DNA of 54,282 nucleotides from assembly GCF_001039355.2 (NCBI RefSeq), contig NW_019775911.1:64001-118282 (forward strand). Direction: 5' to 3'. The notes below the pieces were generated by a model. It was not told where the DNA came from. It saw only the letters and a program-made list of their open reading frames with translations, and ran no database searches. Positions 35,358 to 47,600 of this stretch are shown one piece after another. The stretch comes from Lingula anatina (Eukaryota > Brachiopoda > Lingulata > Lingulida > Lingulidae). A program made the translations under genes and the position numbers. Every line of letters begins with the position of its first letter. Position 1 is the stretch's first letter.

Positions 35358-38300
35358 TTAAATATTTATTTATTTCAGAAAATAGATGTGACTGGAAAGC
35401 TGGTGGAAGATGTGATGGCTCGTACACAGGAGTATTTACAGCCTAATCCAGGTAAAGTATTGCACATGGCAGGTAGAAATAGATGAATGCTGCATGTCAT
35501 TTACATTCTTGTATGTGGGTCAGGTGATGCTTGGATTGGCTGACCTTGTCAAGTTTAAAACATTTTTAGATGGGAAATAATCATTTAATGTTCCTTACTG
35601 AAATTTAAAGACCATTTCTCCTTGCTAATCTGCAATTAATTCCCTGTTTTCCTCTAAGATGAAATAAGAAGCCCATTTCTTGAATCTGTTTTGCTGATGA
35701 GCTCACAGCACCTGAAATGTAAGCATGTAGACTGGAAAGTCAGCATGTATGTTAGCTCTGTCAAAAAGTAGAGACAGAAGGTAGGAAAGGTTAGGATGTA
35801 CAAAATTAGCCCCTTTCCATAGCATAACAGATGAGAGGCAAATTATAGTTTTTATCATGACCACTGAAACATCAGGGTTTTCAGTTTGCTGAAATAAATA
35901 TATTTGTATTACAATTCAACAGACAAGTCATCAGAAGCCACTTGACATTGATGTGTGTGATTACATGTATTGGGACTATAAAATATAGTCTTTAGAAGTG
36001 ACCTGATTTTGATTGTCAGGGGTTATAAGATAATGTTTGATGGTAGCAGGTAGGTTAATGGTAAGGTCTGTACCTATCACTATGTAGGCAACTGATTGTA
36101 ATGACTTGAGGTTAAAGTTCATTCTCATTTTGCCTTTAAAAGACATGTACTTTCAGTATATGTCTTATTCAAAAATATTGAACCCTTTAAGCTTTTTAAC
36201 TTCAGAAATTATGTAAAATACACAAGTTTTGGTATTATCACATAAAGATGAAATTATCCCATGATATTATAACCATGAGGTCATGAAGGGAATCTCTTTG
36301 TACACTATTATCGGCTGGACAGTAAAATTTCAGAGGGGTTAAAGTTGATAATGATGCTAGTTCTATGTCCTTTACACTGTATCCTCCTGCACACCCCTAT
36401 AACCTTTAAAAATAAAGAAAAGCAATCCATTTTTAACATTGATTAAAAAAAAAGAGACAAGTTCAGTGCCTTATTTAATTTTTGATAACATTTCAAAAAC
36501 TTTAACTTCTAAAAGTAATTAACATTGATTGAATTCTACTCTAAACCAGTTTCACATTTCTTTTTATCCTCCAGCAACAATGAGTGAGTAGAGATATGTC
36601 AAGAAAATAACATTCTTTAAGTTGTGCAACTCTTAAAAAGTCTCCTGTTATACTGCACCTTTGATGAATTTTTTTGTTCAATATTATTTTGACTCTTTAG
36701 AGTAGTTGTGTTATATTCCAAGTTTGTGTGGACACTTGTTGCAAGCAAAGCAAAGAGCTGTGTGGCATTTCCTGGTAACATTATATGTTCAAGTGAAGGG
36801 ATGTGTAGTTTTTGCCAAGATTACACATAAATCATGAGGAAGGTTTCCCAGACTGGGAAGTGGTTTAATACACATGCTGAAAATTTCTGGGACCTACCAG
36901 ATTTTTTTCTTGTGTGGATTTCATAATGCATAATGTTTTTCAATTTTTTTAGAGAAATAGATGTATCAAATTGCTTTACTTTTTCTGAGCTCACCACATA
37001 CCAGAGCAATGAGAAATTGGTTTCTTCATAGTTTGGATTAGCAGTTAGGCATATCAGAATAACATAACCTGTGTACAAAAGAATTCCCTCATCTGTTTGC
37101 TGGTACATAAATAATTATGCCCCAGTTCTCTGCTTTGCTAACCATTAACTTATATGCTATACACTGGTTGTTTATATATAGCAACTCATATGTGATTGAG
37201 TGTATTTTGATTTAGATTAAAAAGTCATGTCTTTTTATTATTGAATTGATATTGTTGACATAGATTTTATTTTTCTGCAGCAATACTGTGTGATATTTCT
37301 CTGCAGTTTAGTTGAATAATAATTGTTGTATTCATTTTTGCGTTCTGCAAATGAGCAATGGCATTTGTTTAATGCCTGAGGATTTATTATGAGACAATTT
37401 CTTCACTAATTGTCTGGCAACGTATAACTTGCATTAGTTTCTTCCATAACTAATTATTGACATCAATGTTTAATGTTAACTTGTTTTGTTTTTCAAATAA
37501 AGTTACTACATTGCAAAATAACAAATGCAATTTAATGCGGCACTGGTGCAGCAGTAACAAGTATTACCCTGGTGACAAAGATCTAAGAACAGAGTTATGT
37601 GTGGGTTGGGCAGTGTCCAGGATAACATAATTTCAAATCAGCATTGTCATGATGCCTTAATTTTTCACTGTTGTATGTCATATTTGATTATGAAAAGTAT
37701 GATTAAGGGAAAGTTGTATTAAAAAAATATATAAGTATACGCCGATGGACATATCTATGATCTAAATATGAAAGGGCAAAAATGATTGAAGTATAAAAAT
37801 AAATGCTAACATAATTACTGATTTATGTTACAGTTCATGGCACTGATGTTTGTATTTATTGGGCACTGACACACATAAATAGATACTTGCCTTATTATTG
37901 ATCCTATTTACACATTTAAGATGGATTCTACTTTCTGTGTGATGCAAATTTGACATTGTCTTTCATATTGCTGATGAAATATGGTTTTATATCCTTATGT
38001 TATTATAATTAAAAGCTGAGGTCAAGTCATAATGGCATGAAGTTACTTTTCACATGGGATTACTTTAGTTACTTGGCATGTGCCATATGGGTACTTATTT
38101 TCCATCACTTGTATCCCTTGAAGTGGTTTCAACCACCAGCTGCTATACTGAAATTATTGAAACTTTGTGTATTGACCACTGCACAGGGCAGTTTAACTCA
38201 TAACCCTTGTGTTTTAAAATTTGTCTTCCATTTTATTATTATTATTATTTATTTAAATAAATTTTTTTCTTTTTTTGACAGCCTCCCGGGCTAAGCTGAT

Positions 38301-38589
38301 GACAGTGAACACTATATCCAAGCTGAGAGGACAGGTCAAACAGACAGCATACCCACAGCCAGAGGGTATTTTGGGGGAGACAATGATAAAGCATGGCAAA
38401 GACTTGGGAGACGACTCCAGTTTTGGTAATAATATGATCTGGTTTTGGCATGAATGTGCTTATGATCTGTTAGTCTTATAAAGGGATGGGCAACTGATGT
38501 AGATGAAATGTTTTGTAGTTGTTGTTGACAATAAGGTTGTCCCTCAGTCTTTATTAAACACAAGTGCATGCTGATAAATTAAGCATGGT

Positions 38590-38636
<47 letters not shown>

Positions 38637-41600
38637 AATGAATATGGTTAATACCAACTTTATAATAAGAATATTTAAGTTAGCTGTAGTCAGATGGCCT
38701 TTTCACATTTTAATGAAAATAAATAAAAGCATTAGTAATACAGCTGAACTAGTATCTTTGTGGAGGTTCTACCATTAATTACACTATAGGGGAATACTCT
38801 CTCCTTCACAATTTTTTCAGTTTTAAAATTTATAGATATGTATATTTGTTTTATAGGCCATAATTGTTTATATTTCTTTATGTTCCAGGTCAGTGTTTGG
38901 TTGAGGCAGGAGAGTCCTTCAAGCAATTAGCAGATGTAAAATATGCCTTGGAAGACAGTGTAAAACAGAACTTCCTGGAACCACTTCAACACCTGCAGAA
39001 CAAGGACCTCAAAGAAGTCAATGTAAATATTGCATAAACTGATAGGTCAGATCTTTCAAAATTGATTACAATTGTTCATATGTATTGATTTTATTTTTCT
39101 CAATCTGCAGAGCAGGTTCACCAGTGTGAATGGTCTTGGTCTTTATCATAAAAAAGTTAATTTGTTAAATATGTCTCCTTAAAATGTCAACTCTTTTTTT
39201 TTTTTTTCAGAAAAATAATGCTTTTACTTGTTAATAACAAAGGATTGTTTGTTGTATGGTTAGTTTCCAGTGTTAAGAACAGAAAGCAGATAAAAGAGTG
39301 ATCAATGTTGTCTTGCAAAGTAAACATGAGATGGCAACCTAAAGGAATTGTTCCAAGTACAATAGGTAATCAGTTCATTGGCCAGCTCAAGTAAACCATT
39401 TACATATTGTAACTTCATCTCCTTTTACATCCTTCTATGTTCCCATAGAAGTGTGTCTATGTGTATGTGCTTGTTTTACTTTTCAGCACCACAGAAAGAA
39501 ACTAGGAGGCAGGCGTCTTGATTATGACTGCAAGAAGAGGAAAAAGGACAAAGGTAAGCATTGGAAATTTTTTGACGCCATTGGTTTATTGAGTGGCTCA
39601 CCCTTCTAATGCTTGTGATACCAAATGTTTGTTTGTCTCACTGTTTCTGATCTTGTTTTTTTTTTCTCCCCAATTTTGAGAACTCTACCCTGTTTTAGCA
39701 TATTGGTCATATTTCCATAGATGTGTCACCTCTTGTGGTGAACTGCATGTTATTTGCCCCTAATTTTAAAGAACTAACATACAAAACTGGTGTGAATAAG
39801 ACTTCATAAGAATTTTTTTTTTTTTTTTGCAATATAGTGATCACTGATGTTGACTTAACAATGATTTTCTGTTTCTTTTCTATCTTTAGGAGGTAAAATA
39901 TTTTTTACTCCAAATGGCTAAGTATCCCTGCTTTCTTTATTGCTGGCTTAAGTAGACATAGTAACTGTCATAGATATAACCAGAATATATTGCCACTAAA
40001 CCTTAGTAAATTTTATTAGATAATGCTGTTTAACTCCATTTTGTTTGAAAGGAATATTGGTGAAATGATAAACATTAGGATTTAATGCCATATGATCTGG
40101 TTATATGTTACTGGCACCCAGTGCATACGCTTCTCACATTTTCACTGGCTGCTGATGATAATTGTATAACATGCACTGTTAACATGAAGATGTAGTAAGA
40201 GATGCAAAGCAGGAGGCAGTTCAATTGACTGGAGATGACCCATGGCAACCATTGTGTCTTGTCGTATCACAAGGTTGCCTGAAGTCACGTCAAACCTGTC
40301 ACCAATGTCAGGCATGTCACTAATATTGTCTGTGTCACTAAATGTGTCATGTGGTTAGTATATATTGCTAGTATATCTTAAATGTGATGCTGAAAGCCTT
40401 TTTATATTTTTTTATTTTTAGTATTGTGATACGTCTCTATGCCAATGTAAAGCCTTATTCTGACTACAATTTTGCTGGTATACCAAAAGAGAGCTCAGCT
40501 CTAGTTACAGCTGCATCAGCATTTCAGGTTCAGATTTAACATGCAATGCTGGTAGCTTGACAAGGCTGATCTGTCCATGTCATTCCATTTAGTTATTAGT
40601 TCTGCCTCCTGCTCAAAGCTCACTGAAAACCCATATATATGTGTGTATCTACAGGCACCTGCTGTGACCTCTGCCTAGCTTGATGCAAAAGCTACGACAG
40701 TAATATATTGTTACATTGGCTATTTAACCAAAAATTTCAACATTTAATTCTAATTTGTTCAGCGCTATATATTTATATTGAATTGACTGTAAGTCAACTA
40801 TTTTGTCCTTTTTGAGTCTTAATCATGTTGAATATAGCTTGCAATCCCAGCTGTATTTGAATGAATATATTTGATGACAAGTTCTATTTTTTCTGTTCCC
40901 ATTCAGCACCAGCATCAGGTTGAGTCTGTTCCACTTTTTGCATGTGTTTGGTTAAGTGGGATTAAAATATGGTAGCACGTTGGAATGTTCAGAACGGGAT
41001 TTCATTTGGTTCAGTTTTCTTTTATTTATTTAATTATTTATTTATTTATTTTTTACAAACTGCAAAATATGTTGTAAACTTTTGAGGGTTAATCCTTCAT
41101 TGGTTTCTAAATAGACAGTGCCATTTTCGGGTTGAGAGGAGGATTTTTTACCAAGTTGGCCTAAGATGACATATGCACTCAAAATTTTGGATTGAAAAGA
41201 GATAAGATTTAGATATCATTTGCTGACACTCCTTTATAAAGTATGAAAAGAAATATGAAACTCTGACACAAGCATGCCATAGGCTCACCTCCCTGACAAT
41301 CTTAATTATGTGGGATGCATTTTTAAATTTATGTAGTCAATTTCCAACAATTAAGTTGCTACAGTAAATGTCAGCAGTCTAGGGTTCGGCCTGTAAAAGC
41401 TGTAGTATAGGTGCTATGTATATAGATAAGATTACCTTGAATTTCTCACCTGAGCCCTAGATAACCTATGGCTCGTCAGGTGAGATTTCCAGGCCTAGAA
41501 GATGTGTGCAGCACCTGCATCTAAAATCTTTGTTCAGCATATTTGTTTTATAGAGCCCAATTGTGTGCAAGCTGATACACCTAGGATTTTCTGATGTCTT

Positions 41601-44600
41601 CAAATAATTTTTTGTAACCTCTAAATTCTTCTTCTTCTGGAAAAAAACACTCAATAAAAAAGAAATGACTCTGAAGAATTGTGAGCTTGCAAGAAATTAT
41701 TTGAAGACAGAAATTCCTGTATATATATCAATGCACAGGGCTTTATACCAGGCCTTCATTTCACAGACACAAGATATGGGCCATACATATGCACATAGGA
41801 AAGAAAACACATACATTATGCAATAAATGATGCTACAACTTGAACAACATATAATGACACAGCTGTGCTCTGAAACATGGAGTGATTAGAAATATTAGAT
41901 TTTTATTTTGATGATGCATAGATAAAACAGGTAAAAAATCCTTTTTTTACCAAGATAATTTATGACCATAGGATCAGCATCAGTCTGTTAGAAGAAAAAA
42001 TGATTCAAAAGAGAAAGCAGTATGCTTCCTGGTACAAAAAAGTGCAATTAGATAGCACACGAAGTTTGGGGATGGCTGCTGTCTCTTTGTATATGGTTTT
42101 TCCAAAGGGTTTTTACCTGCATGAGTGTTGGAACACGAATGAAGAGTGGCAGCATATAATGCATGGGGATTTGTTACCTGCATGTTTTAGTATTTTGTTT
42201 ATTTTAACTTTTGTTAATATAAAATTATTAGGATAATTATAACTATGATGATAATAATAATGACTACAATGAAGATGATGTTTGAATATTGCTAGAGGGT
42301 AGCATGGTGGTGTTTTTTTTTTTTTTTTTTTTTTTTGTAGGAAATGGGGGTTTGCTCTGCCTGAAAGTATAATGATATTAATTGGCTGAGGAAATAAAAT
42401 TTGCTCTTTTTGTTGTTGAACATTGAAGGAATGTTAAAAAGCTGCATCTTCTTCTTCATGCAACTTTCACGAAAGTTGAAGGTTGCATGAAAAGAGGAAT
42501 GAAGAGGACAAAAATACTGTGATATTGTTTTGTAATATCAAGAAATAAAAATGCATGTGAAATGAAAACGCCAGATTATACAGCTTTTAGCAGCTTTATT
42601 TGTAGCCAAATGTTTGTTTGTTAAAAAAGTATTTACTGTAATAATCTTGCACTTGCACTAATTGAGATTCTTTTTCTAGCAAGTGATAAAATTAAGTGCA
42701 TGAACTACAATTTCTGGCACATTAAGTATGAATACAACAGTATACATAGATTAAAAACAACTTCTGTACTACAAATGACCAGCATACAGTATAAATGCAA
42801 AGTAAAGGCGGTATTCAGCGGGTTCTACATGTTGAATAAAATACACTTATTTTCTGGTTGAGACTTACCAGTACCATTTTCTTTTAAGATGAAGTCTTCT
42901 TTGGTTTGCGGTTAAGTTAATTTTCTGTACTGTTTTACAAGGTTCTGCAATATCAGAAGATGAGCTCCAGCAGGCAGAGGAGAAGTTTGAGGAGTCCAAG
43001 CAGCTGGCAGAGACTGCCATGCACAATTTACTGGAGAATGATGTAAGAGTGTGTGCTTAGTTGTGTTAGGTGTGATCATTGTTGTGATCATGATTGTGTT
43101 GCTGTTGGCAAGTACAGCAACAGGGGTGGGTAGCCAAACAGAATTACAAAAGTGAAAAAAATGTCTCTTACTAGAAAATGGCTTAATTTATAATAAAGTT
43201 AGTCCATATGTCACTTTCATATTTTATTTATTTATATATTTTTTTTTTTTTTTGTGATAGTTGTATCATTTGTAGATGTTTGAAATTAAATGGAGATGCA
43301 GATACTCTGATGTTTTGTTGAACACATATACTACATCACATCTAAATTTGTTGACATGATAAATTTTAAGCTGATGATTTCATCATATTTGATTTGACCA
43401 AGGACAAGGTGATGTTTCAGCTAGGTGGAAATTTAAAAGCAAAGATTTTGTGTGCAATTGTTCAACTGTAAAGGCCTAACTCTTTCCATCAGGTTGAGCA
43501 AATAGCACAGCTGTGTAATTTTACTGAGGCCCTGGTAGATTACCACCGCCGGGCAGGAGACGTGCTACAGGGTCTCCTCAGTAGCCTGGAGGAGCTGTAA
43601 GTCCCCCACAAAGTCTGGGCATTTTAACACACTTGAAATATCCAGCATGAGCAGACTGCATCGTATAACAACTCTCAGTGATATGTAGTCTGTGAATGGG
43701 ATGGTGTGGTCAAAAGGTTGTGATGTTTTTGTTTGTATGCGTGCATTATTTATTTATTAAATTATTATTAATGTGAAAAGATATTTGTATTTTAACATGG
43801 GCATATTGGTCCTGTAGCAACAGTAGACTGATATATTATAAAATGCATTTCTGGTGCACGCATAAGATGGAAGCCCCAAGCATGGGTGATATCAGTGTAG
43901 AGTATTTATGGATGCAGTCTGTTGTTGTCCTTGTCCTACCACAGTAGTGCATGGTCTGCTTGGTTATGGCATTATTAACCACTGTTCTGTCTGGCCAGGT
44001 TGAACAAATCTCCCAGTTGGCTTCCTTTATTGAGGCCCAAGAAGATTATCACCGTAGGGCGGCAGATATTCTGCAACAATTACATGATACACTGCAGTCC
44101 AAGTAAGTCATCTGCTAGTGTGTGCTTTGACATATGTAGATTGAGCCACACTTCAGGAGAAGGCTTTTTTCCTTTTTGTGTGCTTTACACGTAGATGTAG
44201 TCCCATCTCCAGCTGACTTGTTGCTTCTTGGTGTGTTTTCCCATACTGCGTGTTTCTTGTTGATTGCTTGACAGGATTTCATTATTGCTTCAAAATGTGA
44301 ATTTTTTTTTTAACGTTTTAATTTTTGACTTACTAAGATTGATTTGAATAATTCTTGTGACACTTGCACCAGATGGACCTTTTTTATCTGCAATCATCTT
44401 TCCAAGAAAATTTGCTACAAACCTGACTAGCATTCTTTAGACTTAAGATTTATTATTAGCCCTGAAAAACTAACATCCTTTTCAGTTTTATTCTGCATAA
44501 CTAACTGTGCAAAGACTCCAGTAAAGCTATTCTTAGTTAACTGTCAGACCATTCTGTGTTTGGATCCAATTGTATGCCTAATATATAGGTATGAAATGAC

Positions 44601-47600
44601 TAACAAATTGCTTACTCCTTATCAGTGTTATCAGCATGACCTAGGGTCATTCAGGTTTTTTAATCATGTGAAAGGTTGTTAATGCTGTAAGACATGTCTA
44701 GATGTTAGTTTGCTGTATTTGTGTGCTATATTAGCTTTGCTAATTTTTTAAATTTAAAACGATACTAAGTAAATCCTAAAGGATATTGTTACCCTTCGCC
44801 CAAAACTCCTAATTTACTGCCTTCTTTTGGGTAGTAAATAAATCTTCAGTGATCAGTGATGTCGTAATTGCGATTTTGGGGTAAAAACTGAAAAATCAGT
44901 CAAATTTCTCTTTTACCTGAGTACCCACGATCACTCTTTCAAAGCTGATTTAATGATACCATTTACCACTCAGAAACCCTGCCAGCGTTTAATGTCTAGC
45001 CCAGCATTTGCAACAAAGGAAGTGGTGAATCTTGAGTACATTGTACTTACACACTTCTTGTTAAAAATGAAAAAAAATAATAGTAATCTCGACCTGTCAC
45101 AATCCTAACTTTTAAGTCCATGTGTTTAAATCTTATTGTCACCTCTCCTTCAACTTTGAATTACCTGATGAAAAATGAAATTGAGATGAATTGCACGTAT
45201 TTGATGTTCATATCACTCACACTTGTACATCAGACAGTTTTTTTTTATTAAAAGGTCCCAAATTTATTTCAAATGTTAATTTCTAATCAACTGCCAAATA
45301 TAATCTGATGAATATTTTTGTAACTACTGCTATCTCAAAGTAATATTTCTATCCTACATATATATTTGTCATGGCACTAGCANGTTCACCACAACTCTAA
45401 ATGTGGCAACAACAAATGGGTGCCCGATTCTCTAAATATTATAATATTACAACTACTAAAACTTTGCATTGCTAAGTGTTTTGCTGGGAATTTTTTGGAA
45501 GCATCATTTTGACATTGATGTAACCATACCCATGTACATTGTACTACATGTAGTACCCAGTACTAGTCCTGTATGTATACATACTAGTAGGTACACATCC
45601 TGGTAATGAACATCAGTTATCTTGTGAACTGGCACAAACCCAATGTACTGACTCATTAATGGTCTTGATGTTTTAACTATGAGGTAGTAGCAGTTCCAGT
45701 GGAAAACCATTCTAAAAAAAAAAAAAAAAAAAAAAAACAGGGCCAGAATTAGACAGTATAATGTTTAACCTATAAGTTCTGAGAAAAGGGATTGGTTAAT
45801 TTCTAACCTAGATGTACTCCTTTCATCTCCTCCATGGTAATGCATGTTTTGTCTTTTTGTGGAATGATCCTTTCCAATATTTTAAATGTTTCTAATTGAT
45901 TTGAGACATTATCGTGTATGTATGTTCTCAGATATAAGGTTCTGTAGAGTAGAAACTGGCACTCTTTTGTTTTGAAAGGTCTTTTTAATGAGCTTTGCTA
46001 CCTAGTTTGCTGTATTTGTGTGCTATATTAGCTTTGCTAATTTTTTAAATTTAAAACGATACTAAGTAAATCCTAAAGGATATTGTTACCCTTCGCCCAA
46101 AACTCCTAATTTACTGCCTTCTTTTGGGTAGTAAATAAATCTTCAGTGATCAGTGATGTCGTAATTGCGATTTTGGGGTAAAAACTGAAAAATCAGTCAA
46201 ATTTCTCTTTTACCTGAGTACCCACGATCACTCTTTCAAAGCTGATTTAATGATACCATTTACCACTCAGAAACCCTGCCAGCAGTTTTTCTTAAAAGTC
46301 TTAGTTTAGATTTTCTCGTTGATAAAGCAAAATAATGCCTTTGTTGAATGAAAATCTGTAATTACGGGCGCATAACCCCATAACAAAAGCATTTAAACCA
46401 AAACACTGGCACGGGATTATAGCTTATACACTTGTGGTCCACTATGCCAATTTTCCTGATAAAATCTTGTTCAGAGATGATACCGATTACTATCTCACCT
46501 CAAAATAGAAAGGTGTTAAATCGACAATTAAAGCCTTGAGTTGCTCATGCTTGTACATTACAACGAAAAAATATTTTTGATATTTTGTATTTTCAAGAGT
46601 TTCTTCATTGTTTTAAATCATCACAATGATAGATGCATTATTGAATAATTAGATGCAGGAAATTTTCAGTATCTGAATAATAAAGGGTAACAATATCCTT
46701 AATAAGTGCCTGATTCATTTGTGTCTTTGTTAGGTGCACAGAATTTGCTTATTTTTATGCAGGTACTTGCAAAGATTATTTATCTAAGCATTTTTGAAAT
46801 TAAATCTTTTAAATTAGGGAAAATTGTGAATTTTGTGGATACTGTATTTTTAACCCATAATGTCCTAAAATTAGAAAATTCCTATTGAGAGGCAGCAACA
46901 AAATTTTCTAACAGGCTGCCCTATAGTTCTATTATACATACAGTAAAAAGCACCACAAATGCTATATAGAAGTATAATTTTTGTGATTATAAAATTATGT
47001 ATTTAAAAGTTTGTTCATTTTTGCCTATTGAAAAAATCAGAAAACGTCATTACTGTAGGCATGGATCTTCATATGTGCATTTGTATTGTAGACTGTTTTC
47101 TTTCTACCTGTATATCTGTACAATTACATTTTTTGTGTGTGGTTATTTATGATTACTTGGTGTATTCGGTTTAACTTAAAGGGATAATAATTCTTCGTAT
47201 GAGATCTATATTTCACAATAAAAACATTGTGAATAACTCATAGAAATAATATATTCCGTTTTACCACAAAAACGGCAGTAATAGCTATTTTTTCTGATAT
47301 CTGAACTTGTCTGCAGACCACGTGACCTCCATTGATGGCTATACTCTGTTAAAATCTCTTAAGAGATTTTAACCAAAAAACAAACTTTTTAGAAAAAAAC
47401 CAGGGACTAACTTTGAATGTAAAAATGGATTCATTAACCATTGGTTAGTATGGGAAAATTGTTGTTTACTCCAGGAAAATTCATTTTTTGGCCAAAACGA
47501 AGAGTTATTATCACTTTAAGCCTTGCATTTTGCCTCATGGTTGATGGATTGCTGCTAATATTCTTACCAATACTGTGTGGTGCATGGGTGTTTTCATGGG

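Larger units (their letters stand above)
31523..35378 (+). other. endophilin-A intron 2
   Basis: 3.9 kb. Contains TTTA microsatellites at 32086-32130 and 35322-35376, a G15 run at 35171-35185, and at about 33100-34400 a stretch with several minus-strand open frames that might be decayed transposon coding sequence. Confidence 0.85.
39554..42941 (+). other. endophilin-A intron 6 with candidate microexons
   Basis: 3.4 kb. Holds a 12-nt microexon candidate at 40907-40918, a 3-nt one at 39890-39892, TTTA-type sequence near 41025-41053, a hairpin at about 42455-42490 and a T24 run at 42313-42336. Confidence 0.8.
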
